In this document: piece after piece, positions 29,588 through 38,258 of the stretch
Numbering within the stretch: the first letter of the stretch is position 1
How the letters are laid out: every line of letters starts with the position of its first letter
Assembly (NCBI GenBank): GCA_013043165.1
Contig: JABDOQ010000094.1
Location: forward strand, 1-63,689
Source of the DNA: Woeseiaceae bacterium
Lineage (GTDB): Bacteria > Pseudomonadota > Gammaproteobacteria > Steroidobacterales > Woeseiaceae
DNA: 63,689 bases
Direction: 5' to 3'
Notes under the pieces: generated by a model
Database searches by the model: none
The model's input: only the letters and a program-made list of their open reading frames with translations
What the model was told of the DNA's origin: nothing
Translations under genes and position numbers: made by a program

Positions 29588-31087
29588 ATGATAAAGCGCA
29601 TGCGCCGAATTCACTGCGTGCACTTCGTCGGTATCGGCGGCTCCGGCATGTCAGGTATTGCCGAAGTCATGTTGAGCCTCGGCTACGCCGTGCAGGGCTC
29701 AGACCTGAAACGCAACAAACAGACACGGCGCCTTGAAACCCAGGGTGCCACCGTATTCATCGGCCACGCTGCTGACAACATTCGTGATGCCGACGCCGTA
29801 GTCGTCTCCAGCGCGGTCGATGAAACCAACCCTGAAGTGGCAGCAGCCAGAGAGCAACTGATGCCGGTTGTCAGCCGTGCTGAAATGCTTGCGGAGCTGA
29901 TGCGCTTCCGCTATTCGATCGCTGTCGCCGGTACCCACGGCAAGACAACGACGACGAGTCTCGTTGCAAGCGTCCTGGCCGAAGGTGGTCTTGATCCTAC
30001 ATTCGTAATCGGCGGCAGACTCAAAAGCGCCGACGCGAACGCGAGACTCGGACAGGGCGAATACCTGGTTGCAGAAGCAGATGAGAGCGACGCCTCATTC
30101 GTGCATCTGAAGCCGATGCTCGCCATCGTGACCAACATCGATGCTGACCACATGTCGACCTACGACGGCGATATCGAAAAACTCAAGAGCGGTTTCATCG
30201 AGTTCTTGCACAATCTGCCGTTTTACGGACTGGCTGTCGTTTGCAGTGATGATGCCGGCGTCAACGACATACTCGCCGACATCGGACGATCCGTGACGAC
30301 CTACGGAGTCGACGACGGTGCGGATGTTCGGGGGGTAAACATCAGCTTCAATGAAGCTCGGGCGGAATTTGACGTTGTCCGTGTGCGCCACAGCAAGGTG
30401 GAACATGCGCACGGGGATCGATCAGCCAAGGTGGAACGTTCGCACGGGGACAAAGCTGACGCATTGTCCCCAGTCCTGCACGTAAGTTTGAAGTTGCCGG
30501 GCCTACACAACGTGCGCAACGCGCTCGCCGCGATTGCAGTAGCGGACGAGCTGCAAATAAGCGACGAGGCAGTCGTGCGTGCCCTCGAGAAGTTTGAAGG
30601 CATTGACCGTCGATTCCAGAGTCTCGGCGAAGTTCAGACGGCGGCCGGAAAGGTCTTGCTGATTGACGACTACGGCCATCATCCAACCGAAATTGCGGCA
30701 ACCCTGGCTGCCGCGAAGTCAGGCTGGCCGGAGCGGCGGGTTGTGCTGGTATTCCAGCCTCACCGCTACACGCGTACGCGCGATCTGATGGATGATTTTG
30801 CGACCGTGCTGTCGGAAGCGGACACCCTGATTCTCCTCGATGTATATGCGGCGGGCGAAGACCCGATCACCGGTGCCGATGGTCGCGCGATGGCGCGCGC
30901 GATTCGCACGCGCGGCGCTGTTGAACCCGTATTCGTCGAATCGCTCGACGATCTCCAGCCGGTTCTTGAAGACCTGCTCGCCGAAGGTGACCTGGTGTTG
31001 ACGATGGGTGCCGGCGACATTGGCGCTTATGCGAGCGGCCTGCCCGAACTTCTGGGCAAAGGCCCGTCGCTAAAGGTGCACTCATGA
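29588..31087 (+). CDS. murC: UDP-N-acetylmuramate:L-alanine ligase, with repeat insertion
   Basis: 499 residues from the ATG at 29588 (GGGAGA six bases upstream; an in-frame GTG at 29570 is less likely). N-terminal [18 protein letters not shown] binds the UDP-sugar, the P-loop is [12 protein letters not shown], and [12 protein letters not shown] lies in the C-terminal domain. It adds L-Ala to UDP-MurNAc. Residues 270-291 are a tandem 11-residue duplication ([11 protein letters not shown], then [11 protein letters not shown]) in the linker before the [15 protein letters not shown] motif, which I do not know from other MurC proteins; catalytic motifs are intact. It overlaps murB by four bases. 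Confidence 0.96.
   Translation: MIKRMRRIHCVHFVGIGGSGMSGIAEVMLSLGYAVQGSDLKRNKQTRRLETQGATVFIGHAADNIRDADAVVVSSAVDETNPEVAAAREQLMPVVSRAEMLAELMRFRYSIAVAGTHGKTTTTSLVASVLAEGGLDPTFVIGGRLKSADANARLGQGEYLVAEADESDASFVHLKPMLAIVTNIDADHMSTYDGDIEKLKSGFIEFLHNLPFYGLAVVCSDDAGVNDILADIGRSVTTYGVDDGADVRGVNISFNEARAEFDVVRVRHSKVEHAHGDRSAKVERSHGDKADALSPVLHVSLKLPGLHNVRNALAAIAVADELQISDEAVVRALEKFEGIDRRFQSLGEVQTAAGKVLLIDDYGHHPTEIAATLAAAKSGWPERRVVLVFQPHRYTRTRDLMDDFATVLSEADTLILLDVYAAGEDPITGADGRAMARAIRTRGAVEPVFVESLDDLQPVLEDLLAEGDLVLTMGAGDIGAYASGLPELLGKGPSLKVHS
30395..30471 (+). repeat. In-frame tandem repeat plus palindrome inside murC
   Basis: A 23-base unit beginning AAGGTGGAAC and ending GCACGGGGA occurs at 30395-30417 and again at 30428-30450 (period 33 bases, two mismatches). 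The second copy runs into an inverted repeat GGGGACAA (30446-30453) / TTGTCCCC (30464-30471) with a 10-base loop. The combination looks like a small palindromic repeat unit that inserted without breaking the reading frame. Confidence 0.75.
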
Positions 31088-31983
31088 TGGCGGCGGCCAG
31101 AGACCTCAAAGTGTACGGTGAGATTCGACATGACGAGCCCATGTCACGCCACACGTCATGGCGCGTCGGCGGACCGGCCGAGACGTTTTTCATTCCCGCA
31201 AGTATCGATGACCTCGCGTCGTTCCTCGCGGAACTCGACGCCGATACCCCTTTGTTCTGGCTCGGCGTTGGCAGCAACCTGTTGGTACGTGACGGCGGCC
31301 TCCCGGGCGTAGTGATCTCGGCGACCAAAATGTTGAAGCACATCGAACGTGCCGGGGAGCAGCGTGTCAGGGCCGGTGCCGGCGTTCCCTGCACTCAGCT
31401 GGCACGCCAGTGCATTCGCTGGCAGCTCGGACCGTCCGAATTTTTCGCCGGGATTCCCGGAACAGTCGGCGGCGCGCTGGCCATGAACGCAGGCGCACAC
31501 GGTGGTGAGACCTGGGAGCGGGTCGAGTCTGTGCAGACTATCGATCGCAGCGGTGAGCTGCATGAACGGACGCCGCAGGACTATACCGTCGCATACCGCA
31601 GCGTGAAGGGCCCTGTGAACGAATGGTTCCTGCAGGCGACGTTTCGCTTTGACCCCGAAGTCGTGCCAAGCATGGAAGACATGAAGGCGATGCTCGAGCG
31701 CCGCCAAAGAACGCAGCCACTGGGATTGCCGAGCTGCGGTTCCGTGTTTCGCAACCCGCCCGGCGATTACGCGGCGAGACTGATTGAAGCAGCGGGCCTC
31801 AAGGGGCATCGCATCGGGGGTGCGGAAGTATCTACAAAGCACGCCAATTTCATCATCAATCGCGAAGACGCCTCGGCGAATGATATCGAAGAACTGATCG
31901 AGCACGTGCAGAAGACAGTCTTCGATGTTCATGGAGTAAGCCTGCAGCACGAAGTGCGTATTGTCGGTGAGGTGACATCATGA
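31084..31983 (+). CDS. murB: UDP-N-acetylenolpyruvoylglucosamine reductase
   Basis: 299 residues, FAD-binding PCMH fold plus MurB C-terminal domain. Visible motifs: [14 protein letters not shown] (FAD pyrophosphate), [36 protein letters not shown], and the catalytic-serine segment SCGSVFRNP. The general acid near the end is E in HEVRIVGE. The lengths and loops fit a type II MurB, as do dcw-encoded versions. It reduces enolpyruvyl-UDP-GlcNAc, the product of MurA, with NADPH. Confidence 0.96.
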   Translation: MMAAARDLKVYGEIRHDEPMSRHTSWRVGGPAETFFIPASIDDLASFLAELDADTPLFWLGVGSNLLVRDGGLPGVVISATKMLKHIERAGEQRVRAGAGVPCTQLARQCIRWQLGPSEFFAGIPGTVGGALAMNAGAHGGETWERVESVQTIDRSGELHERTPQDYTVAYRSVKGPVNEWFLQATFRFDPEVVPSMEDMKAMLERRQRTQPLGLPSCGSVFRNPPGDYAARLIEAAGLKGHRIGGAEVSTKHANFIINREDASANDIEELIEHVQKTVFDVHGVSLQHEVRIVGEVTS

Positions 31984-32978
31984 CGAGCACGACGCATCTC
32001 GAACAAAGACGCGTTGCCACCAATGCCGATGAGTTCGGTCGTGTTGCTGTAATGCTCGGCGGCTTGTCGAGCGAACGGGAAGTATCCCTGAACACGGGCA
32101 CCGCGGTCCTGAAAGCCCTGCTGGCGAGAGGCGTCGATGCGCATGCCTGGGACCCGGCTGAAAAGTCGCTCGCAAAGTTTGCCAATGCAGGCTTTGATCG
32201 GGTCTGGATCGCGCTGCATGGGCCGGGCGGTGAGGACGGCGCGCTGCAGGGAGCATTGCAGTGGCTCGATATTCCATACACGGGCAGTGGTGTCATGGCA
32301 TCGGCGCTCGCGATGGACAAAGTCCGAAGCAAGCACCTGTTCCGTGCCTGCAGCATCCCGACACCGGATTACGCGGTGATTCGTTCACAAGCGGATGCGT
32401 CGGTCGGCGCCGAACAGCTGGGTTTCCCGCTCATCATCAAGCCGTCACGGCAGGGTTCCAGCTTCGGCATGTCGAAAATCTTTGAACGCGCCGAACTGAA
32501 TGCAGCCGTCGATCTTGCGTTGCAGTACGACACAACGGCCTTGCTCGAAACCTGCATTACCGGCGACGAGTTCACTGTCGCCGTACTACAGGGGCGCGCA
32601 TTGCCGAGCATTCGTATCGTCACACCTCGTGTTTTCTATGACTACCGCGCGAAGTATGAATCGGACAGAACCGAGTACATCTGTCGCGGCACCTCGGACG
32701 ACGCGGCGGAGCAAGACTATGCAGACCTCGCGGTTGCGGCGTTTAACGAACTCGACTGCGCAGGATGGGGTCGCGTGGACTTTATGGCGGATGCGGACGG
32801 TCAGCCGCTCGTTCTGGAAGTGAACACGGTTCCGGGTATGACCAGTCACAGCCTTGTACCGATGGCAGCAAAGAAAGAAGGAATCGATTTTGAAGAGCTC
32901 TGCTGGCGGATTCTCGAGACGAGTTTTCGCGTCAGGCAGGCTTTGGAAACCATTGAGGTGGCAGCACATGTCTCGTAA
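31980..32978 (+). CDS. ddl: D-alanine:D-alanine ligase
   Basis: 332 residues of ATP-grasp fold. The N-terminus GRVAVMLGGLSSEREVSLNTG carries the first D-Ala-binding Glu/Ser, followed by HGPGGEDGALQGALQWLDIPYTGSGVMASALAMDK, KPSRQGSSFGMSK and the metal site WGRVDFMADADGQPLVLEVNTVPGMTSHSL. The YTGSG Tyr-containing loop predicts D-Ala-D-Ala rather than D-Ala-D-Lac. It feeds MurF. The final 11 bases overlap ftsQ. Confidence 0.96.
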   Translation: MTSTTHLEQRRVATNADEFGRVAVMLGGLSSEREVSLNTGTAVLKALLARGVDAHAWDPAEKSLAKFANAGFDRVWIALHGPGGEDGALQGALQWLDIPYTGSGVMASALAMDKVRSKHLFRACSIPTPDYAVIRSQADASVGAEQLGFPLIIKPSRQGSSFGMSKIFERAELNAAVDLALQYDTTALLETCITGDEFTVAVLQGRALPSIRIVTPRVFYDYRAKYESDRTEYICRGTSDDAAEQDYADLAVAAFNELDCAGWGRVDFMADADGQPLVLEVNTVPGMTSHSLVPMAAKKEGIDFEELCWRILETSFRVRQALETIEVAAHVS

Positions 32979-33780
32979 ACAGGCCAGGCGTCGCAAGCCA
33001 AAAATCGCGAAACAGATGAAGATTCCGACCATTCGTATCGGCCGTATCGTCGCACCCCTGGTCGCCATTGGCATTGTGTTTGCAACCTACGAGCTAACCC
33101 TGACCTTGTTGGATCGGGCGATATCATCGATCGAAATCAGCGGCCCGTTCCAGCGCGTAAGCGCGCTGCAGATAGAAGAGGCGATCAGCGAAGAAATTGA
33201 CGAGGGCTTTGTGGGCGCAGACCTTGATCGAATTCAGGAGCGCATCGTTGCGCTACCGTGGATCGATCAGGCGAGGGTCGCCCGCCGCTGGCCCAGCCGC
33301 ATTTCGATCACGGTTACTGAACAGGTGCCGGCCGCCATCTGGGGCGAGAGCGGGCTGCTAAATACACGCGGCGAGCTGTTTGTTGCCGAGGCCCGGCACA
33401 CACCGGCCGAGTTGCCCCGGCTCAGCGGTCCGGATAACCGCTCGGCCGAGGTGGCGACACGCTACCTGGCGGTTCGTGACCAGCTGATACCCGTCGGTCT
33501 CGATCTGCGCCGCGTGAAACTGGATGCGCGCGGCTCCTGGAAAATGACCCTGAATAACGGCATCGAGGTCCGCCTGGGGCGTCGTAGTGTCGCTGAGCGC
33601 ACGGACCTGTTCCTCAATATTGTCACCGACATCATCGCGGGCCATGCGAAGGAGATCGACTACGTCGACATGCGTTATGGCAACGGTTTCACGATTGGGT
33701 GGAATGGTGGACCGAATACTCCGGTCACAGATCCGAAGCCGGCAGGGCAAAAAATGCTCGTAGCCAGAGGCACAGATTGA
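32968..33780 (+). CDS. ftsQ: Cell division protein FtsQ
   Basis: 270 residues from the ATG at 32968, with GAGGTGG seven bases upstream; the frame is open earlier but inside ddl. A very basic cytoplasmic tail (MSRKQARRRKPKIAKQ) precedes one membrane helix (about 30-50). A periplasmic POTRA domain (SIEISGPFQRVSALQIEEAI) and the FtsQ beta domain (RRWPSRISITVTEQVPAAIWG) follow. It scaffolds FtsL/FtsB in the divisome. The next gene, ftsA, begins at the very next base after the stop codon. Confidence 0.93.
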   Translation: MSRKQARRRKPKIAKQMKIPTIRIGRIVAPLVAIGIVFATYELTLTLLDRAISSIEISGPFQRVSALQIEEAISEEIDEGFVGADLDRIQERIVALPWIDQARVARRWPSRISITVTEQVPAAIWGESGLLNTRGELFVAEARHTPAELPRLSGPDNRSAEVATRYLAVRDQLIPVGLDLRRVKLDARGSWKMTLNNGIEVRLGRRSVAERTDLFLNIVTDIIAGHAKEIDYVDMRYGNGFTIGWNGGPNTPVTDPKPAGQKMLVARGTD

Positions 33781-35019
33781 ATGACAAAGCGCCCCGACAA
33801 AAACCTGATCGTAGGCCTGGACGTCGGCACGTCAAAAGTCGTCGCTATTGTTGGCGAGCTGAACGACGATGGCAATATCGAGGTAGTCGGCATCGGTTCA
33901 CACCCCTCGCGCGGCCTGAAGAAAGGTGTTGTCGTCAACATCGAGTCGACCGTGCACTCCATTCAGCGTGCGGTCGAAGAGGCCGAACTCATGGCCGGTT
34001 GTGATATTCACTCGGTCTACACCGGAATCGCCGGTAGCCACGTGCGCAGTCTCAACTCGCACGGCATTGTGGCCATTCGCGACAAAGAGGTGAGCTCCGG
34101 TGACGTCGACAGAGTCATTGACGCGGCCCGTGCCGTCGCCATTCCGGCCGATCAGAAAATCCTGCATATCCTCCCGCAGGAATTCGTTATCGACAACCAG
34201 GAAGGCATTCGTGAGCCGATCGGAATGTCCGGCGTGCGGCTGGAAGCAAAGGTACACATGGTGACAGGCGCTGAAAGTGCCGCCCAAAATATTGTCAAGT
34301 GCGTGCAACGTTGCGGACTTGAAGTTGACGACATTGTTCTCGAGCAACTCGCCTCCAGCTATGCCGTGCTAACTGACGATGAAAAAGAACTCGGTTCCTG
34401 CATTGTCGACATTGGTGGTGGTACGACCGACATTGCAGTATTCCTCGGCGGCGCCATCCAGCACACGGCCGTAATTCCGATAGCGGGCGATCAGGTTACC
34501 AATGACATCGCCGTGTCTATGCGTACGCCAACGCAGTACGCCGAAGAGATCAAGATCAAATACGCCTGCGCGCTGTCGCAGCTGGCAAATCCCGACGAAA
34601 CGATAGAGGTTCCAAGCGTCGGTGAGCGTCCGCCGCGGCGGCTTGCCCGGCAAACGCTCGCGGAAATCGTGGAGCCCCGATATGAGGAACTTTTTGGCCT
34701 GGTTCGCGATGAACTTCGAAGAAGCGGCTTTGAAGAGCTCATCGCAGCCGGCATCGTCATCACGGGCGGCAGTGCCAAGATGGAAGGCGCCGTCGAACTG
34801 GCCGAAGAGGTATTCCACATGCCGGTCCGGCTGGGTGCGCCGCAATACGTTGAAGGGCTGATGGACGTCATTCGCAATCCGATACATGCCACCGGCGTAG
34901 GGCTGCTTTTGTACGGCAATGAAAATCTGTCGCGACGCGATCGGCGCAGTACACCGATCGGCGGCAATTTAGGTGAGGTGTGGGACCGCATGAAGTCGTG
35001 GTTCCAGGGCCATTTTTAA
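33781..35019 (+). CDS. ftsA: Cell division ATPase FtsA
   Basis: 412 residues of actin fold. Phosphate-1 is GLDVGTSKVVAIVGEL (13-28), the 1C (SHS2) domain follows, phosphate-2 is CIVDIGGGTTDIAVF, and the adenosine region is IVITGGSAKMEGAVELAE. The C-terminus WDRMKSWFQGHF is the amphipathic membrane-targeting helix. FtsA tethers FtsZ to the membrane and recruits late divisome proteins. A 55-base gap with a GGGGT/ACCCC hairpin (35024-35042 region) precedes ftsZ. Confidence 0.97.
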   Translation: MTKRPDKNLIVGLDVGTSKVVAIVGELNDDGNIEVVGIGSHPSRGLKKGVVVNIESTVHSIQRAVEEAELMAGCDIHSVYTGIAGSHVRSLNSHGIVAIRDKEVSSGDVDRVIDAARAVAIPADQKILHILPQEFVIDNQEGIREPIGMSGVRLEAKVHMVTGAESAAQNIVKCVQRCGLEVDDIVLEQLASSYAVLTDDEKELGSCIVDIGGGTTDIAVFLGGAIQHTAVIPIAGDQVTNDIAVSMRTPTQYAEEIKIKYACALSQLANPDETIEVPSVGERPPRRLARQTLAEIVEPRYEELFGLVRDELRRSGFEELIAAGIVITGGSAKMEGAVELAEEVFHMPVRLGAPQYVEGLMDVIRNPIHATGVGLLLYGNENLSRRDRRSTPIGGNLGEVWDRMKSWFQGHF

Positions 35020-35074
35020 AAACGGGGTTCAGTGAGTACCCCACAGGGAACGTAAACAAGCGGAGGAAGACTCA

Positions 35075-36217
35075 ATGTTTGAATTAATGGATGCGCATAG
35101 TTCGACTGCGATCATCAAGGTCATCGGTGTCGGTGGCGGCGGTGGCAATGCGGTTGGACACATGGTGGACACCGGCATCGAAGGTGTCGATTTTATTTGT
35201 GCCAACACGGATTCGCAGGCGCTAAAACTATCGCGCGTGCGAACCTCGCTGCAAATTGGCTGCAACATTACGAAAGGACTCGGTGCCGGTGCCGACCCTG
35301 ATATAGGCCGTCAGGCCGCGATGGAAGATCGTGACCGCATTCTCGAAGTAATCGAAGGCGCGGACATGTTGTTCATAACGGCTGGTATGGGCGGCGGCAC
35401 GGGAACTGGTGCTGCACCGATCGTTGCTCAGGTTGCCAAGGAACTTGGCATTCTGACCGTGGCAGTCGTTACCAAGCCGTTCATGATGGAAGGCAACAAG
35501 CGGCTGCAGATTGCAGAGCACGGCATCGGCGAACTTGGCAAGTATGTTGACTCGCTCATTACGATTCCGAACGAGAAGCTGTTGGCCGTACTCGGTGGCG
35601 AAACGACCTTGCTGGACGCTTTTCGATCGGCGAACCAGGTATTGCAGGGCGCAGTGCAGGGTATTGCCGAGCTCATCACGAGGCCCGGCCTTATCAACGT
35701 CGACTTTGCAGATGTGCGCACGGTCATGGCGGAGATGGGCATGGCGATGATGGGTTCTGGCGTGTCGTCGGGCGAAGACCGTGCACGCGAAGCGGCTGAG
35801 GCAGCCGTATCGAGTCCACTTCTCGAAGACATCAACCTGTCCGGCGCCAATGGCATCCTCGTCAACGTCACAGCGGGCATGGACCTGTCCATCGGCGAGT
35901 TCCAGGAAGTCGGCGTTACGATCAAGGAGTTCGCATCGGAGAACGCAACCGTCGTCGTTGGTACCGTGATCGATCCGGAAATGACGGACAAGATACGAGT
36001 CACGGTCGTTGCGACGGGCCTGGGACAACAGGCGGCAAACGCCGAATCGCCGATGCGCATTGTGCGTCGCCCGGCGGCCGAGGCAGAGCCGAATTACCAC
36101 ACGCTGGACAAGCCGACAGTGCAGCGCAAACGCGCCGTTGGTGACGGTCTGGAAGGGTCCGGGCTGCAGGAAGAATTGCTGGATATTCCGGCGTTCCTGC
36201 GGCGCCAGGCCGACTGA
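35075..36217 (+). CDS. ftsZ: Cell division GTPase FtsZ
   Basis: 380 residues. N-terminal GVGGGGGNAV, the tubulin signature GGGTGTG at 106-112, and the T7 loop NVDFADVRTVM. A short linker ends in the conserved peptide LDIPAFLRRQAD, the contact site for FtsA, ZipA and ZapD. A strong ribosome-binding site (GGAGGAA) lies ten bases upstream, fitting high expression. It polymerises into the Z-ring. Confidence 0.98.
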   Translation: MFELMDAHSSTAIIKVIGVGGGGGNAVGHMVDTGIEGVDFICANTDSQALKLSRVRTSLQIGCNITKGLGAGADPDIGRQAAMEDRDRILEVIEGADMLFITAGMGGGTGTGAAPIVAQVAKELGILTVAVVTKPFMMEGNKRLQIAEHGIGELGKYVDSLITIPNEKLLAVLGGETTLLDAFRSANQVLQGAVQGIAELITRPGLINVDFADVRTVMAEMGMAMMGSGVSSGEDRAREAAEAAVSSPLLEDINLSGANGILVNVTAGMDLSIGEFQEVGVTIKEFASENATVVVGTVIDPEMTDKIRVTVVATGLGQQAANAESPMRIVRRPAAEAEPNYHTLDKPTVQRKRAVGDGLEGSGLQEELLDIPAFLRRQAD

Positions 36218-36277
36218 GCAAAGAGGGCCTGGCCCCGGGGTGCTACTCACTCACCGTCGGGATCTCTCCTCCGCTTT

Positions 36278-36303
36278 GCCGGCCCGGGTGACTCCGGGCC
36301 GGC
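36278..36303 (+). other. GC-rich perfect hairpin between ftsZ and lpxC
   Basis: GCCGGCCCGG (36278-36287) and CCGGGCCGGC (36294-36303) pair perfectly around the 6-base loop GTGACT. There is no T-run on either side, so it is not a classical intrinsic terminator; it could slow polymerase or shield the ftsZ mRNA 3' end from exonucleases. Confidence 0.6.
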
Positions 36304-36371
36304 ACCCTTCCTGCCCTCGGCCGCATATACCTTGCCGAAGCGGGAAGGCAATTTGCTAAGACATTGAAATC

Positions 36372-36399
36372 TTGAAGAGTTTTTCTTGCCTATGATAAT
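36372..36399 (+). promoter_or_regulatory. Candidate lpxC promoter with very short leader
   Basis: TTGAAG (36372-36377) and GATAAT (36394-36399) are 16 bases apart. The -10 element ends only 12 bases before the lpxC ATG at 36412, so the transcript would have a leader of roughly 5-7 bases. No Shine-Dalgarno sequence is visible before the ATG. Confidence 0.5.
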
Positions 36400-36411
36400 C
36401 TTGCCCGCGCC

Positions 36412-37320
36412 ATGCTGAGACAACGCACCCTCAAAACGACCATACGTGCGACCGGAGTCGGTCTGCATTCGGGCGAGAAGGTCTATATGACGCTGCGCCC
36501 TGCAGCCGAGAACTCAGGCATCACGTTTCGTCGAGTGGATCTCGATCATCCGGTTGATATCCCGGCCGATCCGCGTCTCGTCGGGGAAACAATGCTCGGT
36601 ACGACGCTCATCAAGGACAACGTAAAGGTTGCGACGGTTGAACACCTGATGTCTGCACTGGCGGGACTCGGCATCGACAACCTGCATATCGATCTGTCGG
36701 CGCCGGAAGTACCGATTATGGATGGCAGCGCCGGACCTTTTGTGTTTCTGCTGCAGTCTGCCGGTATCGAAGAGCAGAACGCCGCGAAAAAGTTCATACG
36801 CATCAAGAAAAAGATTCGAGTCGAAGACGGCGACAAGTGGGCCGAGTTTGTTCCTTTCAACGGCTTCAAGGTCAATTTCGAAGTCTATTTCAACCACCCG
36901 GTGTTTAATAAGATCAGTCAGCAGGCAACGATTGATTTTTCATCGACGTCGTTCCTGAAAGAAGTAAGCCGCGCACGGACCTTCTGCTTCCTGCGCGATG
37001 TCGAAGCTTTGCGTGAGCTCAACCTGACACTTGGTGGCAGTATGGATAATGCGATCGTGCTTGACGATTATCGCATCCTCAATGAAGACGGCCTGCGCTA
37101 CGCGAACGAATTCGTGATTCACAAGATCCTGGATGCCATCGGCGACGTCTATCTGCTGGGGCACGGCCTGATCGGCGAACTGCGCGCGTACAAATCGGGC
37201 CACGAGCTTAACAACCGTCTGCTGAGGGCGATGCTGGAGGATACGTCGGCGTGGGAGGAAGTCACGTTTACTGATCCGAAGAAGGCGCCGATCTCCTACG
37301 CAACACCCGCGTACGCGTAA
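36412..37320 (+). CDS. lpxC: UDP-3-O-acyl-N-acetylglucosamine deacetylase
   Basis: 302 residues. Zinc ligands lie in VEHLMSAL (His) and in [11 protein letters not shown] with the downstream His/Asp of the family; NPxFxxQ-like and [10 protein letters not shown] segments are present. It catalyses the committed, tightly controlled step of lipid A synthesis. The last position of the dcw cluster is conserved. In E. coli FtsH degrades LpxC through its C-terminal tail; here the tail ends SYATPAYA, somewhat different from the enterobacterial degron. Confidence 0.97.
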   Translation: MLRQRTLKTTIRATGVGLHSGEKVYMTLRPAAENSGITFRRVDLDHPVDIPADPRLVGETMLGTTLIKDNVKVATVEHLMSALAGLGIDNLHIDLSAPEVPIMDGSAGPFVFLLQSAGIEEQNAAKKFIRIKKKIRVEDGDKWAEFVPFNGFKVNFEVYFNHPVFNKISQQATIDFSSTSFLKEVSRARTFCFLRDVEALRELNLTLGGSMDNAIVLDDYRILNEDGLRYANEFVIHKILDAIGDVYLLGHGLIGELRAYKSGHELNNRLLRAMLEDTSAWEEVTFTDPKKAPISYATPAYA

Positions 37321-37651
37321 GCTCGAAACTACCACCTCTCTTCCTCTACCCACCATTTGACCGCGGCGACGAGCACGGCTTTCCCTGTAGGAGGCCACCT
37401 CCCCATAAAGGGGACAATGCCAGCGGCCGACAACCCAAGCGGTCTGACGACCGCCGCTGTCGCTTCGCGCCCTGGGGGCGCTCCTACAAACGCACGACGC
37501 TCGAGGAGCTACCCAACCGACACCCTCACGCAGCACGATGCGGCAGCGGCGGCGAGTGCGGGTGTGTTTTGCGAAGCGACGTTGCGCAAGCTGGAGCTAG
37601 CAAAATCTCCGCGTGCTCGCCGCCGCGGTCAGAATGGTGGTGGGGTGGTGG
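37321..37651. other. Non-coding stretch after lpxC
   Basis: 331 bases without a credible gene. It contains the palindromic element at 37386-37488, several GC-rich inverted segments, and G/T-rich sequence near 37633-37660. A 102-codon plus-strand frame (37357-37665) has no ribosome-binding site and crosses the repeat, so it is rejected. lpxC (plus) and dciA (minus) converge here; transcription of both should end in this stretch, though I see no T-run terminator. Confidence 0.5.
37386..37488. repeat. REP/BIME-like inverted repeat element
   Basis: TGTAGGAG at 37386-37393 and CTCCTACA at 37481-37488 are exact inverted termini, the classic flanks of gammaproteobacterial GTAGGAGC-type intergenic repeats. 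Inside are CTCCCC-ATAAA-GGGGAC (about 37400-37416) and GCGCCC-TGG-GGGCGC near the right end (37468-37482). It lies between convergent genes, the usual place for such elements. Confidence 0.65.
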
Positions 37652-37951
37652 TCAGCCCTGGCTGACGCGTATTCGACAAATATGGGCTTTTATGCCCACA
37701 AATTGGGCTGCCTTGAGCAGCGTGTCCGCCTCGTAGCGAAGTCGGCTCGCCCAGGCCGACGTGGCCGCGATCACAACGAGTTCTCCGTCTTCTCGCACAT
37801 TTGCGGCTACAATGCCCTGCGCGTGCTCTGCGGGCAGCGCCCGGGCAAGCACATCTGTCAGCTCGCCCATCTCGCGAGCGCGCCGAACGATATCGGCTAG
37901 ATCCCCGTCATTACTGGGATTCAGCAAATTTCCAAGCTGTTTTGTGGCCAT
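37652..37951 (-). CDS. dciA: DciA-type (DUF721) helicase-loader-like protein
   Basis: 99 residues from the ATG at 37951 (MATKQLGNLLNPSND). The DUF721 signature is present: an N-terminal segment, then a KH-like part (IVAANVREDGELVVIAATSAWASRLRYEADTLLKAAQ). DciA is the ancestral loader of the replicative helicase DnaB in bacteria lacking DnaC. It is short for the family but complete. Its location between lpxC and secA corresponds to the place of secM in enterobacteria. No clear Shine-Dalgarno sequence precedes the start; it diverges from the riboswitch transcript. Confidence 0.82.
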   Translation of the reverse strand: MATKQLGNLLNPSNDGDLADIVRRAREMGELTDVLARALPAEHAQGIVAANVREDGELVVIAATSAWASRLRYEADTLLKAAQFVGIKAHICRIRVSQG

Positions 37952-38050
37952 AGAAAATGTGACGTAGGTAGCGCTTTTTCCGCATCCCGAGTGACTGGGG
38001 TCACCGTTCAGGATGGCAACCTTGTAATAAAAACCTGCATTATGCATATT

Positions 38051-38148
38051 GTTGCTCTCGATAAGGGCAAACCCGCTGTGAGGCGGGGACGCAAAACCAC
38101 CGGCCCTGGGTTGATTACCAGGGCAGCGGGGCTACCGAAGTGAGCAGG
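38051..38148 (+). promoter_or_regulatory. Cyclic-di-GMP-I (GEMM-I) riboswitch
   Basis: The RNA carries the GEMM-I core in order: AAGGGCAAACC (38062-38073), a stem CCCGCT/GGCGGG capped by a GTGA (GNRA) tetraloop, GGGGACGCAAAACCACCGGC (38085-38104), a second arm GCCCTGG/CCAGGGC, then AGCGGGGCTACCGAAG (38125-38140). P1 is TTGCTC (38052-38057) with GAGCAG (38142-38147). The position equivalent to G20 of the Vc2 aptamer is G, which favours c-di-GMP over 3',3'-cGAMP. The aptamer ends 111 bases before the M23 peptidase start. A weak promoter (TTGTAA 38022-38027, CATATT 38045-38050) may precede it. Confidence 0.93.
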
Positions 38149-38245
38149 TACTGCAAGTTGATAATAACGCGAACAAGCGGTCGTGGGGGCTTTGCCTCTG
38201 GATTCGTGGCTTGCATGAGAGTCTTACTATCCGTTGAAACGCATT

Positions 38246-38258
38246 CGAGGCGTGCTCG
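38246..38258 (+). promoter_or_regulatory. Possible SD-masking hairpin of the riboswitch platform
   Basis: CGAG (38246-38249) can pair with CTCG (38255-38258) around GCGTG, placing the ribosome-binding bases GAGG (38247-38250) in a stem directly before the ATG at 38259. A second hairpin GCAG-GTA-CTGC (38144-38154) overlaps the 3' strand of aptamer P1 and could compete with it. There is no T-run terminator in the leader, so control of translation is the simpler reading. Confidence 0.4.

Noticed and set aside
35228..36250. 340-codon minus-strand open frame opposite ftsZ
   Set aside because: Antisense shadow of ftsZ; composition is rich in His, Arg and Cys and no family is recognisable.
36278..36303. 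Intrinsic terminator after ftsZ
   Set aside because: The hairpin is perfect but has no T-run on either strand, so it is listed only as a structure.
37357..37665. 102-codon plus-strand open frame after lpxC
   Set aside because: Crosses the REP-like element, has no ribosome-binding site, and its translation is low-complexity Arg/Ser/Pro.
38051..38148. 3',3'-cGAMP-selective (GEMM-Ib) interpretation of the riboswitch
   Set aside because: The ligand-discriminating base equivalent to position 20 is G, typical of c-di-GMP aptamers, whereas cGAMP-selective forms usually have A there.
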